From the NCBI GenBank assembly GCA_965224595.1, contig OZ245058.1, forward strand, positions 3,113,594 to 3,177,593: a DNA stretch of 64,000 nt, in the 5' to 3' direction. This document shows positions 43,311 to 53,355 of the stretch, piece by piece. Within the stretch, counting starts at the first letter, position 1; every line of letters begins with the position of its first letter. A program made the position numbers and the translations under genes. Below the pieces are notes generated by a model, which did no database searches, was not told the DNA's origin, and worked only from the letters and a program-made list of their open reading frames with translations. The stretch is from Aliivibrio_A sp016764915. Lineage in GTDB: Bacteria > Pseudomonadota > Gammaproteobacteria > Enterobacterales > Vibrionaceae.

Positions 43311-44303
43311 GTGAAAAAAATTCTTCCTCTTGTAACGTTAGCAGTGATGGCATCTATGTCCGCTTCTGCTGCTGATAATAAGTTAACTGTTTATACATAT
43401 GATTCATTTGCTTCTGATTGGGGGCCAGGCCCGAAAATTGAGAAAGCATTTGAACTGAAGTGCGACTGCGATCTTGAGTTTGTCGCTTTAGATGATGGCG
43501 TTACTATTTTGAATCGACTTCGTTTAGAAGGAAAAAACAGTAAAGCTGATATTGTATTAGGTTTAGACAATAATCTGATTGCTGAAGCGAAGAAAACGGG
43601 GCTATTGACTCAGCACAATGTCGATACCAGCAGCGTTACTTTACCAAACGGTTGGTCCGACTCTACCTTTGTTCCATTTGATTATGGTTATTTCTCTTTT
43701 ATCTACAACAAAGAGAGTTTAAAAAATCCACCAAAGAGCTTAAAAGAGCTGGTCGAACATCGTGATGATATAAAAGTGATCTATCAGGATCCTCGCACCT
43801 CTACACCGGGGCAAGGGTTGATGCTGTGGATGAAATCTGTTTATGGTGATCATACTGCAGATGCGTGGAAACAGTTCGCGAAAAAAACGGTTACCGTCAC
43901 CAAAGGTTGGTCTGAAGCTTACAATATGTTCCTAAAAGGAGAAGCGGATATGGTGCTCTCTTACACCACATCTCCGGCTTATCACATTATTGCAGAGCAG
44001 AAAAATCAATACGTGTCAGCGGATTTCTCAGAAGGTCACTACACACAAATTGAAGTGGCGGCAAAAGTGAAAAGCAGCAAAAACCAGAAGCTTGCAGATC
44101 AATTTATGGCGTTTATTTTAAGCGATGAGTTTCAAACTGTGATGCCAACGGGGAACTGGATGTATCCTGTGACTGATGTTGAGTTACCACAAGGATTTGA
44201 GCAGCTTACCATTCCGTCAAAATCACTGACATTCAGTTCAGATGATGTGGCAGAGAATCGTAAAACATGGATTCGTGAGTGGCAGCACTCAGTCAGTTTC
44301 TAA
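43311..44303 (+). CDS. thiB: Thiamine/TPP ABC transporter periplasmic binding protein
   Basis: 330 aa. Signal peptide (VKKILPLVTLAVMASMSASA), then NKLTVYTYDSFASDWGPGPKIEKAFE as in ThiB (TbpA). Binds thiamine and its phosphates. The start is GTG 43311, with GGAG six bases upstream; the ATG at 43299 overlaps that ribosome site. Behind a TPP riboswitch; thiP begins 13 bp later. Confidence 0.94.
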   Translation: MKKILPLVTLAVMASMSASAADNKLTVYTYDSFASDWGPGPKIEKAFELKCDCDLEFVALDDGVTILNRLRLEGKNSKADIVLGLDNNLIAEAKKTGLLTQHNVDTSSVTLPNGWSDSTFVPFDYGYFSFIYNKESLKNPPKSLKELVEHRDDIKVIYQDPRTSTPGQGLMLWMKSVYGDHTADAWKQFAKKTVTVTKGWSEAYNMFLKGEADMVLSYTTSPAYHIIAEQKNQYVSADFSEGHYTQIEVAAKVKSSKNQKLADQFMAFILSDEFQTVMPTGNWMYPVTDVELPQGFEQLTIPSKSLTFSSDDVAENRKTWIREWQHSVSF

Positions 44304-44316
44304 TGTTGTTCTATTG

Positions 44317-45918
44317 ATGTCTATCGATAAAAAACAGATACCCGGCATTGCTATTGCCGGGTTGATTTTTGTTTTTGTTGGCTCCGCCATTATGGCTCTG
44401 CTGCTGCAATCGCCTACTTTAGATCTCAGCTCAATTTGGTTTGATCCCTACTACCGACATGTCACCAAATTCAGCTTCTATCAAGCATTCCTATCAACCC
44501 TGTTAAGTGTTGGACTTGCTATCCCTGTCTCCCACGCGCTGTCTCGGCGAACATTTAGGGGGAAAGAACTGCTGCTTAAACTGTTTGCTACCACCTTGGT
44601 GCTACCCGTATTAGTGGGGGTGTTTGGCCTGTTGTCCATTTATGGTAATAGTGGTTTAGTCTCTCAGTGGTTTAATTATTTTGATCTAAAACTGCCATTT
44701 TCTATCTATGGACTCAATGGTATTTTACTGGCGCATCTATTTTTTAACCTACCTTTTGCAACTCGGCTGTTACTGCAAGCTCTAGAGTCTATTCCCGTAG
44801 AGCAGCATAAGTTAGCGGCACACTTAGGGGTGACTCATTGGTATAAATTTAAGATTGTAGAGTGGCCAATGCTACGTCAACAACTGCCGCACGTTGCAGG
44901 GTTAGTTTTTATGCTCTGCTTTACCAGTTTTGCCACGGTGATGGCGCTGGGGGGCGGGCCAAAATCGACCACCATTGAGTTGGCTATTTACCAAGCGATT
45001 AAGTTTGATTTCGACCTGCAAGCAGGGGCATTACTGGCGTTGTGGCAAATGTTGTTGTGCGGTGTATTGGCGATTGCTATCCAACGACTGTCTCGGCCTG
45101 TGCCGATCAGTAGTGGCAGTACGAACAGAGTACAGCGACTGTATGCCGATTCGAAATGGGCCAAATTTTGGGATGTTAGCTGGATAGCACTGGTTCTATT
45201 GTTGGTTATCCCACCTTTGCTTTCCGTCGTTTTTTATGGCATTAATCTGAAATTTATTGATGTGGTGAGCTGCCCCTCTTTTTGGCGAGCGATTAAAAGC
45301 TCGATTATTGTCGCCACGTTTGCGGCTATATTGTCTCTGTTTGCTGGGGTGTTCATTTTGATCGCCAGTCGAGTATGGCGCTTAGCGGGGATGAATTTTC
45401 GTTCCGACAAGCTGGAGCTGATTGGCACTATTATCTTAGTGACCCCTGGTCTAGTGATTAGTACTGGGATTTTTCTACTGCTCCGCGATGTTACGGATGT
45501 CTTTCGCATGGCGATAGTGATCGTCATTGCGGTCAATGCGCTAATGGCGTTGCCTTATGTGATAAAAACCTTGGCTCAACCTATGCTGCATATCTCTCAG
45601 AAATATGACACCTTATGTGCCAGCTTAGGCATTTTTGGATTTAATCGTTTCTGTTTGATGGAGTGGCGAGCATTAAAAGCCCCTCTGATTCATGCATTTG
45701 CTATCAGCTTTGTTTTGTCCATGGGCGATATTAGCGCGATATCACTGTTTGGCAGCCAGGATTTCAATACTCTGCCGCTCTATCTGTTTCAACTGCTTGG
45801 CAGTTATCAAATGGACGCTGCAGCCGTGGTATCACTGTTTTTGTTGCTCTTCAGTGTTGGTGTGTTTGTGGTGCTTGAAAGGGTATTTAAAGTGAATAAA
45901 AAAGGATTAAAACAATGA
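44317..45918 (+). CDS. thiP: Thiamine ABC transporter permease
   Basis: 533 aa, two fused permease halves of about six helices each, matching the ThiP length. Coupling loops: KLAAHLGVTHWYKFKIVEWPML and DTLCASLGIFGFNRFCLMEW. Start at MSIDKK (44317); the open frame overlaps thiB further upstream but that part is not homologous. No strong Shine-Dalgarno, which suggests coupling to thiB. Overlaps thiQ by 4 bp. Confidence 0.93.
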   Translation: MSIDKKQIPGIAIAGLIFVFVGSAIMALLLQSPTLDLSSIWFDPYYRHVTKFSFYQAFLSTLLSVGLAIPVSHALSRRTFRGKELLLKLFATTLVLPVLVGVFGLLSIYGNSGLVSQWFNYFDLKLPFSIYGLNGILLAHLFFNLPFATRLLLQALESIPVEQHKLAAHLGVTHWYKFKIVEWPMLRQQLPHVAGLVFMLCFTSFATVMALGGGPKSTTIELAIYQAIKFDFDLQAGALLALWQMLLCGVLAIAIQRLSRPVPISSGSTNRVQRLYADSKWAKFWDVSWIALVLLLVIPPLLSVVFYGINLKFIDVVSCPSFWRAIKSSIIVATFAAILSLFAGVFILIASRVWRLAGMNFRSDKLELIGTIILVTPGLVISTGIFLLLRDVTDVFRMAIVIVIAVNALMALPYVIKTLAQPMLHISQKYDTLCASLGIFGFNRFCLMEWRALKAPLIHAFAISFVLSMGDISAISLFGSQDFNTLPLYLFQLLGSYQMDAAAVVSLFLLLFSVGVFVVLERVFKVNKKGLKQ

Positions 45919-46619
45919 TTAACTTCTCTAAGGTTCAATACCACTACCATCAAGAGAGGTTCTGTTTTGATCTGGATATCGAACCGAGCAGTATTGTGGC
46001 GGTGTTAGGGGCAAGTGGTGCTGGGAAAAGTACTCTGTTGCATTTAGCAGCAGGATTTATTGAACCTGTTGCTGGTGATATCTATGTGGAGGGCATACTG
46101 GTAAACGATCTGGCACCTCATAAGCGACCGCTCTCAATTCTATTTCAAGAACATAACCTTTTCGCTCACCTTAATGTGGCGGATAACATCGCTTTAGGGT
46201 TAGCACCAAATTTAAAACTCACCATAAAGCAGAGAGAGAGAGTTGAAGAGGTTGCTAAGCAGGTTGGTGTTTTTTCACTGCTGTCTCGTTTGCCGGAACA
46301 GTTATCGGGAGGTCAAAAACAGCGGGTAGCCTTAGCGCGCTGTTTTGTGCAAGAGCGAGATCTGTTGCTACTTGATGAACCCTTTTCTGCTCTTGACCCT
46401 GTATTGAGAGAAGAGATGCTTTCAATCGTTAAACAGCTGGCGACCACCAATCAAGTGACTGTGTTGATGGTGACTCATCACATCTCAGATGCGCTGAATA
46501 TTGCTTCCCACTATGCATTTATTGAGCAGGGTGAAATCGCCAGTTTTGAGCCCATTCAACGGTTGACTGCGGAGCATCCGCTGCTCAGTTTAGCGCAATT
46601 TGTGAAATCAGGAGTGTAG
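45915..46619 (+). CDS. thiQ: Thiamine ABC transporter ATPase
   Basis: 234 aa. Walker A LGASGAGKSTLLHLAAG, signature LSGGQKQRVALARC, Walker B LLLLDEPFSALDP, switch His VTHHISDAL. Third gene of the riboswitch-controlled thiBPQ operon. No thiamine synthesis gene is visible nearby. Confidence 0.95.
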   Translation: MINFSKVQYHYHQERFCFDLDIEPSSIVAVLGASGAGKSTLLHLAAGFIEPVAGDIYVEGILVNDLAPHKRPLSILFQEHNLFAHLNVADNIALGLAPNLKLTIKQRERVEEVAKQVGVFSLLSRLPEQLSGGQKQRVALARCFVQERDLLLLDEPFSALDPVLREEMLSIVKQLATTNQVTVLMVTHHISDALNIASHYAFIEQGEIASFEPIQRLTAEHPLLSLAQFVKSGV

Positions 46620-46737
46620 TTTAGTTTTAGCTGCTCAAAATTTGCAGTTGATAGTATAATTACTAGTGATCTTATTGACATCTTAACGTAGAATCATCGC
46701 CCATTTTATCCTCTTAATTTTAAGGTTTATTACCATA

Positions 46738-49650
46738 ATGCCATTTGCTCTCGGACAACGTTGGATCAGTGATACAGAAAGTGATTTAGGATTGGGAACG
46801 GTCATTTCAATGGACGTTCGAACGGTTACTATTATGTTTTCAGCTTCTGAAGAGAATCGCTTATACGCAAAAAGCGAAGCGCCTGTTACACGTGTTATGT
46901 TCAATGTCGGTGATAACGTTGAGAGTTACGAAGGTTGGAGTTTAAAGGTAGAAGAGGTCAAAGAGGACTCCGGTACACTTATCTATGTAGGAACCCGTTT
47001 AGATACTGAAGAGTCCGGTGTCGTGCTTCGTGAGATTATGCTGAGCCATCAAATACGATTCAACAAACCACAAGACAAATTGTTTGCTGGGCAGATTGAT
47101 CGCATGGATCGATTTACTCTGCGATATAATGCATTAAATAATCAATACGCACAGCATAAAAGCCCAATGCGAGGCTTATGTGGTATGCGAGCAGCGCTTA
47201 TCCCTCATCAATTATTCATCGCTCATGAAGTGGGTCGTCGTTATGCCCCTCGTGTTCTATTAGCGGATGAAGTGGGTTTAGGGAAAACGATTGAAGCGGG
47301 CATGATTTTGCACCAGCAAGTGCTCTCTGGACGAGCAGAGCGTGTATTGATTCTCGTGCCCGAAACCCTTCAGCATCAGTGGCTAGTTGAGATGATGCGT
47401 CGCTTTAATTTACACTTCTCGATTTTTGATGAAGAGCGTTGCGTTGAAGCTTATGTTGATGCTGAAAATCCATTCGAAACCGCACAGTTTGTTTTATGTT
47501 CATTAGATTTTGTTCGCCGTAGCAGACGACGTTTTGAACAGGTGTTGGATGCCGATTGGGATCTGCTGATTGTTGATGAAGCCCATCACCTTGAGTGGAG
47601 CCAAGAGAAACCAAGCAGAGAATATCAAGTGGTTGAAGCGATTGCTGAACAGACTGCAGGTGTGTTGTTATTAACCGCAACGCCTGAACAGCTTGGTCAC
47701 GAGAGTCACTTTGCTCGTCTTCGCTTATTAGATCCCGATCGTTTTTATGATTACAATGCCTTTGTAGAAGAAGAGCGTCAATATGAGCCTGTTGCTGATG
47801 CCGTTACGACCCTGTTCTCTGGTGAAGCACTTAACATGGATGCAAAAAACAGCATAACAGAACTGCTTTCTGAGCAAGATGTAGAACCGCTATTAAGCAT
47901 GATAATGTCATCAGATGCTGAGGATAAACAGCGCGCTGAAGCCAGACAAGAGTTGATTGATAACTTGATGGACCGACACGGAACAGGACGAATTTTATTT
48001 CGAAATACTCGGTCAGCAATTAAAGGGTTCCCTCTACGCAATCTGCATCTGTTACCGATGGAAATACCGGCACAATATGCAACCTCAATGCGAGTTGCTA
48101 ACATGATGAGCGGACAGTTAAGTGCTGAAGAAAAAGCGGTGAAAAATCTTTATCCTGAAGAGATTTTTCAGGAGTTTGAAGGTGAGGGCAGTTCATGGTG
48201 GCAGTTTGATCCTCGCGTGAATTGGTTGCTGGAACTGTTAAAAGAGAAACGCAACAAAAAGATCTTGGTGATCGCCTCACGAGCATCAACCGCATTGCAG
48301 CTTGAACAGGCTCTGCGTGAGCGTGAAGGCATTCGGGCCTCTGTTTTTCATGAAGGTATGTCTATTTTAGAGCGTGATAAAGCTGCGGCTTACTTCGCTC
48401 AAGATGAGGCGGGTGCTCAGGTGCTTATCTGTTCTGAGATCGGATCTGAAGGTCGAAACTTCCAGTTTGCGAGTCATCTGGTCATGTTTGATCTGCCCTT
48501 GAATCCAGACCTACTGGAGCAACGTATTGGGCGTCTTGACCGTATTGGTCAATTGAATGATATTGATATTTTTGTTCCATTCTTAAAATCCTCTTCACAA
48601 CAGTTATTGGCACGTTGGTTTCATGAAGGGTTAAACGCTTTCTCTGAAACATGTCCAACCGGGCGAGCGGTGTATGAGCAGTTCTCTGATCGTATTATTG
48701 AGATGTTGGCCTCTGGAAATTCAGACGATCTCGACGCGGTGATCGCAGAGTCCGCTGCAATGAATCATGAGCTAAAAACTAAAATGGAGCAGGGCCGAGA
48801 CCGTCTATTGGAGATGCACTCAAATGGAGGGGATAAAGCCCAGCAGATTGTTGAGAAGATCAGTGCTTCGGATGGTGATACAAACTTGATCACGTTTGCC
48901 TTAGGCCTGTTTGATACGGTGGGTTTAAATCAAGATGATAATGGCGAAAATGCGATTATTATTACCCCATCTGAACATATGATGGTGTCGAGCTACCCTG
49001 GACTACCTGAAGAGGGTTGCACCATCACATTTGATAGGGAGACCGCGCTTTCACGTGAAGACATGCACTTTATCAGTTGGGAGCACCCAATGATTCAAGG
49101 TGGTATTGATCTGATTTTGAGCGAAGGCGTGGGAACCTGTGCTGTCTCTTTACTTAAGAACAAAGCACTGCCTATTGGTACTATTTTACTTGAATTAATT
49201 TATGTTGTTGATGCTCAAGCACCAAAACGCAGTGGTATCGCGAGATTCTTACCCAAAACGCCAATCAGAATGTTGATGGATGCCTCAGGTAATGATCTTT
49301 CCGCCAATGTTGAGTTTGAAGGGTTTAATCGACAACTGAGTCCAGTCAATCGTCATCTTGGTAGTAAGCTGGTTAACTCTGTTCAAGCTGATGTTCATCG
49401 CCTGATTGAGTCAGCTGAGCCCAAAATGGTGCAGTACTTAGATGACGTTCGTTTGAAAGCAAAATCTGAGATGGAAGTGGCGTTGAACAGTGAACTGCAA
49501 CGTCTTCAAGCTTTACAATCGGTGAATCCAAATATTCGCGATGATGAGTTAACTCAGATAGAAGAACAGATTGAGAGCTTAACCAGTTATATCGATAAAG
49601 CGCAAGTTCAGTTAGATTCTCTGCGTTTGATTGTTGTTAGCCATAACTAA
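46738..49650 (+). CDS. rapA: RNA polymerase-associated ATPase RapA
   Basis: 970 aa Swi2/Snf2 protein that recycles RNA polymerase after transcription. Tudor-like N-terminus (PFALGQRWISDTESDLGLGTV), helicase motif I LADEVGLGKTIEAGMIL, motif II VDEAHHLEW, motif III LLTATPEQLG, and motifs V-VI SEIGSEGRNFQFASH...QRIGRLDRIGQ, then the RapA C-terminal region. Full length. Next to rluA as in E. coli. A TATAAT at 46655-46660 may be its -10. Confidence 0.96.
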   Translation: MPFALGQRWISDTESDLGLGTVISMDVRTVTIMFSASEENRLYAKSEAPVTRVMFNVGDNVESYEGWSLKVEEVKEDSGTLIYVGTRLDTEESGVVLREIMLSHQIRFNKPQDKLFAGQIDRMDRFTLRYNALNNQYAQHKSPMRGLCGMRAALIPHQLFIAHEVGRRYAPRVLLADEVGLGKTIEAGMILHQQVLSGRAERVLILVPETLQHQWLVEMMRRFNLHFSIFDEERCVEAYVDAENPFETAQFVLCSLDFVRRSRRRFEQVLDADWDLLIVDEAHHLEWSQEKPSREYQVVEAIAEQTAGVLLLTATPEQLGHESHFARLRLLDPDRFYDYNAFVEEERQYEPVADAVTTLFSGEALNMDAKNSITELLSEQDVEPLLSMIMSSDAEDKQRAEARQELIDNLMDRHGTGRILFRNTRSAIKGFPLRNLHLLPMEIPAQYATSMRVANMMSGQLSAEEKAVKNLYPEEIFQEFEGEGSSWWQFDPRVNWLLELLKEKRNKKILVIASRASTALQLEQALREREGIRASVFHEGMSILERDKAAAYFAQDEAGAQVLICSEIGSEGRNFQFASHLVMFDLPLNPDLLEQRIGRLDRIGQLNDIDIFVPFLKSSSQQLLARWFHEGLNAFSETCPTGRAVYEQFSDRIIEMLASGNSDDLDAVIAESAAMNHELKTKMEQGRDRLLEMHSNGGDKAQQIVEKISASDGDTNLITFALGLFDTVGLNQDDNGENAIIITPSEHMMVSSYPGLPEEGCTITFDRETALSREDMHFISWEHPMIQGGIDLILSEGVGTCAVSLLKNKALPIGTILLELIYVVDAQAPKRSGIARFLPKTPIRMLMDASGNDLSANVEFEGFNRQLSPVNRHLGSKLVNSVQADVHRLIESAEPKMVQYLDDVRLKAKSEMEVALNSELQRLQALQSVNPNIRDDELTQIEEQIESLTSYIDKAQVQLDSLRLIVVSHN

Positions 49651-49679
49651 ATTATCCACTGTTTATTTTGAGTTTGAAT

Positions 49680-50417
49680 ATGTCTGTTATTGAGTACCAT
49701 CCACCCACAGAACCATGGTTAGAGATTGTTTATCAAGATGAACATATTCTTACAGTAAATAAGCCGGCAGGCCTGTTGTCGAATCCAGGTAAACATCCTG
49801 ATCACTACGACAGTGTCTGGTCCCGTGTGGTTGCTGAGTTTCCCGAAGCTCAGTTGGTTCACAGGTTAGATATGGCGACATCTGGTTTGATGGTGTTTGC
49901 TCTGCACAAAGAAGCAGAGCGACACATCAAAAAGCAGTTTCAGTACCGTCTGACTCACAAAGTCTATTACGCTCGTGTATGGGGAAGGGTTGAGCGGCAG
50001 GAAGGTGAAATTGATCTCCCTTTAATTTGTGATTGGCCAAATAGACCAAGACAGAAGGTTTGTTACGAACATGGCAAGTCATCTCAAACTCGTTATGAAG
50101 TGCTTGCTTATGAAGATCAGACGACCTTGATTCGTCTACTGCCGGTGACAGGTCGCTCGCATCAGTTGCGTGTACACATGATGGAATTAGGGCATCCGAT
50201 TGTCGGTGACGAGTTTTATGCGTGTGAACAATCAAAAGCCTTTTCGACGCGTTTGCAGCTGCACTCTGCTGAATTAAGCCTTTATCATCCTGACAGTAAT
50301 CAAATCACTCACCTTTTTGTACCGTGTGACTTTTACCCTGAGGCGGTAGGTGATGTTCTGCCTGCCATTGAGCGGCCTATCGAACTGCCAGATTATAAAT
50401 TACTCATCTCCTCGTAG
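49680..50417 (+). CDS. rluA: Dual-specificity rRNA/tRNA pseudouridine synthase RluA
   Basis: 245 aa. Modifies U746 of 23S rRNA and U32 of some tRNAs. Catalytic HRLDMATSGLMV, then PVTGRSHQLRVHM and GHPIVGDEFYA. Start at ATG 49680; a TTG four codons earlier is in frame. It lacks an S4 domain, as expected for RluA. Its last 18 bp overlap the end of the convergent TAXI-family gene. Confidence 0.93.
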   Translation: MSVIEYHPPTEPWLEIVYQDEHILTVNKPAGLLSNPGKHPDHYDSVWSRVVAEFPEAQLVHRLDMATSGLMVFALHKEAERHIKKQFQYRLTHKVYYARVWGRVERQEGEIDLPLICDWPNRPRQKVCYEHGKSSQTRYEVLAYEDQTTLIRLLPVTGRSHQLRVHMMELGHPIVGDEFYACEQSKAFSTRLQLHSAELSLYHPDSNQITHLFVPCDFYPEAVGDVLPAIERPIELPDYKLLISS

Positions 50418-51377
50418 TTCTGACTGAAATAGACCAACCTCATCGAAGTATTTTTTTGCTCCGGGATGAATGGGAGCAAAAGTGGCACTGCCTGTCATTT
50501 GCTGCTTTTCAAGAGAGAGCAGTGCAGGGTGGAGCTCTTTTAAGGTTGAAAAGTTACTAAAGAGTGACTTAGTAATGAGATACGCAGTCTCGACGGGCAG
50601 ATCGGAAGTGGTAACAAGCGTGGCGAGTACGCTGAAGCTATTAATGGATGGCTGATTCGTCTGATAAAGATCAGCAGGAAGGGTTGTATGAGTGTAATAA
50701 GGATTGTTTTTCACTATTGCATTAATAGTATCACCCTCTATTGGAATTAATTTTGTATCACAGCCTGACAGTGCTTCTTTGATTGAGGTGTTTGGGTGAC
50801 CTACTATATAGACAAATGCATCGAGTTTATTATCACATAACGCTTTTGGCCGCTCTTCGACTTTTAGGCCGGATACCAATTGAAAACTCTGTTCACTCCA
50901 ACCCATGGCATCCATGACCACTTGCATCGTCGCTCTATCACCAGAACCAATACCGCCGATGTTGACTCTTTTTCCTGCTAAATCTTCAAGATGATTGATA
51001 TTGGCATCACTGCGAGCAACCACACTGAATACCTCATTGTGCAGAGAGAACATGGTCATTAATTGCTTTTTTTGAATCTGTTTGGCGCTATTACTATGTT
51101 GAGATTGAGTGTCAGATTGCACAATAGCAAAATCGAGGTCGCCATCTTGTATCGCATTGAGGTTATAAATAGATCCTAATGTCGGTTCAGCGGAACAGCG
51201 TATGTGATGCTGTTTTCTATCTTTATTGATTATCTTGCAGATGGCGGTTCCGGTTGGATAATAAACACCTGATATTGAGCCAGTACCAATGGTTATATAC
51301 TCTTGAGCTTCTATGGTTAGAGTTATTATGAGTAAACCAAGTAATGTCACGGCTTTGAACCAGTGCTTTACTATCAT
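50400..51377 (-). CDS. TAXI-family TRAP-type solute-binding protein (orphan)
   Basis: 325 aa with a signal peptide (ending TLTIEAQ). Typical TAXI features: YITIGTGSISGVYYPTGTAICKIINK, IQDGDLDFAIVQSDT, NIGGIGSGDRATMQVVM. Such proteins deliver ligands (in known cases glutamate or other carboxylates) to TRAP membrane subunits. No DctM-like gene is in the window, so it is either orphan or serves a remote transporter; a similar gene annotated immunogenic protein lies beside argR in V. cholerae. 3' end overlaps rluA by 18 bp. Confidence 0.88.
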   Translation of the reverse strand: MIVKHWFKAVTLLGLLIITLTIEAQEYITIGTGSISGVYYPTGTAICKIINKDRKQHHIRCSAEPTLGSIYNLNAIQDGDLDFAIVQSDTQSQHSNSAKQIQKKQLMTMFSLHNEVFSVVARSDANINHLEDLAGKRVNIGGIGSGDRATMQVVMDAMGWSEQSFQLVSGLKVEERPKALCDNKLDAFVYIVGHPNTSIKEALSGCDTKLIPIEGDTINAIVKNNPYYTHTTLPADLYQTNQPSINSFSVLATLVTTSDLPVETAYLITKSLFSNFSTLKELHPALLSLEKQQMTGSATFAPIHPGAKKYFDEVGLFQSELRGDE

Positions 51378-51533
51378 GGGCTGACAATCCTTATATACGA
51401 TAAATCAATAAAGGGTAGAACCATTATTACTTATTTCATTGTTTTTTAATCAACTAATTATGACTGCTATCCCAATTAATTTTTTTGAGGAATAAGAATC
51501 AGAGGAGAGTAAGAGTGCCGGATTAACAATAAA

Positions 51534-51562
51534 AAAGGATGAGACTCAGGCTCTCATCCTTT
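51534..51562 (-). terminator. Terminator of argR
   Basis: Eleven-bp stem AAAGGATGAGA (51534-51544) / TCTCATCCTTT (51552-51562), 7-nt loop; the A run at 51531-51536 gives the minus-strand U tract. Confidence 0.88.
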
Positions 51563-51577
51563 ATTGATGACTATTTT

Positions 51578-52048
51578 TTAGACGCTGTAATCAAAGAGAT
51601 CACAAACAGAATCAAATAATTCTACGGTAGTGACGTTTAATGTTGGGGTAATGAAAATAGTATCATCACCAGCAACAACACCTAATATACCTTCAGATTT
51701 ACCTAAGGAGTCAAGTAGTCTAGCAATAAGCTGAGCGGCTCCAGGTCCTGTATGAATTACGACAACAGCTTGGTTACGATCGATGTCCATGACTAAGTCA
51801 CGCAGTGGGCTAGTTGTGGTTGGTACGCCAAGTTCGATAGGAAGACAATAGACCATTTCCATTTTGGCATTTCGTGTTCTTACGGCACCATATTTAGTTA
51901 ACATCCGCGATATTTTTGACTGATTAATATTGTCAAAGCCTAGAAGCTTAAGGGCATCAACAATTTCACCTTGAGAGCCAAATCGTTCTTCTTTCAGAAT
52001 AGCTTTAAATGCTTTGATAAGATGGTCATTTTTCTCTGTATTTCGCAT
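51578..52048 (-). CDS. argR: Arginine repressor ArgR
   Basis: 156 aa, equal to E. coli ArgR. N-terminal winged HTH (GSQGEIVDALKLLGFDNINQSKISRMLTKYG) and C-terminal hexamer/arginine-binding domain (HTGPGAAQLIARLLD, VVAGDDTIFI). Start placed at MRNTEKND (52048); the open frame runs 31 codons further upstream without homology. Divergent from mdh, as commonly found in gammaproteobacteria. Confidence 0.95.
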   Translation of the reverse strand: MRNTEKNDHLIKAFKAILKEERFGSQGEIVDALKLLGFDNINQSKISRMLTKYGAVRTRNAKMEMVYCLPIELGVPTTTSPLRDLVMDIDRNQAVVVIHTGPGAAQLIARLLDSLGKSEGILGVVAGDDTIFITPTLNVTTVELFDSVCDLFDYSV

Positions 52049-52372
52049 ATCAATTATTTCTAAGAGAGAGGAGGAACGCGTATTTTCGCATAAATTGGTG
52101 AAAAACTTCAAACAAAGTAATAAAAATGATGTCCAAGTCACTATGTTACGGTGTTAACAACCTGCAATTTATGTGCGTTAATTGTAAAATAAGTTACATT
52201 CTTTAGTCGTATGTGTATTGAGAGATACGTGTGGCCAGTATAGAATAATAGAATGTAGGCTTCTAAAGCTGATGGCTCTGGATTGAAATTCAGTAATGCT
52301 TACGTTAACTTCAGAGAATACTGAATCTTATAAAATTGCTAGAATGAACTTCGAGCGTAAAGGAGAACGAAT
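52049..52372. promoter_or_regulatory. argR-mdh divergent intergenic region
   Basis: 324 bp of AT-rich sequence that must hold both promoters. I could not identify a convincing ARG box, CRP site or -10/-35 pair. A strong Shine-Dalgarno (AAGGAGA) precedes mdh at about 52360-52366. Confidence 0.5.
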
Positions 52373-53308
52373 ATGAAAGTTGCTGTGATTGGCGCTGCTG
52401 GTGGCATTGGGCAAGCTCTTGCTTTGCTACTGAAAAATAATTTACCAGCAGGATCTGATCTTGCTTTATATGATATCGCACCTGTAACTCCTGGCGTTGC
52501 TGTTGATCTTAGCCATATCCCAACACCTGTTTCAATTAAAGGTTATTGTGGTGACGATCCATCTCCAGCACTTGAAGGAGCGGATGTGGTTCTTATTTCT
52601 GCGGGTGTTGCTCGTAAACCTGGTATGGATCGTTCAGATCTTTTCAATATCAATGCTGGAATTGTGAAATCTTTGGCTGAGAAAGTTGCGGTGTCTTGTC
52701 CACAAGCGTGCATTGGTATTATTACTAACCCTGTAAATACAACGGTTGCTATTGCCGCAGAGGTTCTGAAAAAAGCGGGTGTTTACAATAAACGCAAACT
52801 GTTTGGCATCACGACCCTAGACATTATTCGTTCTGAGACATTTGTTGCTGAGCTTAAAAATAAATCAGTCAGTGAAGTGAGTGTTCCTGTTATTGGTGGG
52901 CACTCAGGTGTCACTATTCTTCCTCTTCTTTCTCAAGTTAAAGGTGTTGAATTTACAACAGAAGAAGTGGCAGCTCTTACTCCTCGCATTCAAAATGCAG
53001 GTACTGAAGTTGTTGAAGCTAAAGCGGGTGGTGGTTCAGCTACGCTGTCTATGGGTCAAGCGGCTTGTCGTTTTGGGCTATCTTTAGTTAAAGCGCTTCA
53101 AGGCGAAAAAGGGGTTGTAGAGTGTGCATATGTTGAAGGTGATAGTCCTCATGCGCGTTTCTTTGCTCAACCTATCTTGCTAGGCAAAGATGGCATTGAA
53201 GAAGTACAAAGCTATGGTGAGTTGAGCTCTTTCGAGCAAGAAGCTCTAGAGAGCATGCTTGATACGTTAAAAGCGGATATCAAACTTGGCGAAGAGTTCG
53301 TTAAGTAG
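52373..53308 (+). CDS. mdh: Malate dehydrogenase
   Basis: 311 aa, NAD-dependent malate/oxaloacetate interconversion in the TCA cycle. MKVAVIGAAGGIGQALALLLK (Rossmann), GVARKPGMDRSDLFNINAGI (mobile-loop arginines), TNPVNTTVAIAAEVLKKAG, and the catalytic His in VIGGHSGVTILPLLSQ. Full length. Confidence 0.97.
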   Translation: MKVAVIGAAGGIGQALALLLKNNLPAGSDLALYDIAPVTPGVAVDLSHIPTPVSIKGYCGDDPSPALEGADVVLISAGVARKPGMDRSDLFNINAGIVKSLAEKVAVSCPQACIGIITNPVNTTVAIAAEVLKKAGVYNKRKLFGITTLDIIRSETFVAELKNKSVSEVSVPVIGGHSGVTILPLLSQVKGVEFTTEEVAALTPRIQNAGTEVVEAKAGGGSATLSMGQAACRFGLSLVKALQGEKGVVECAYVEGDSPHARFFAQPILLGKDGIEEVQSYGELSSFEQEALESMLDTLKADIKLGEEFVK

Positions 53309-53324
53309 CTTAATAAACAATCAA

Positions 53325-53355
53325 AATAAGGAAGAGATCATATCTCTTCCTTATT
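53325..53355. terminator. Bidirectional terminator between mdh and ispB
   Basis: 14-bp perfect stem AATAAGGAAGAGAT (53325-53338) / ATCTCTTCCTTATT (53342-53355), 3-nt loop, in A/T-rich flanks. It overlaps the ispB stop codon by two bases. Confidence 0.85.
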
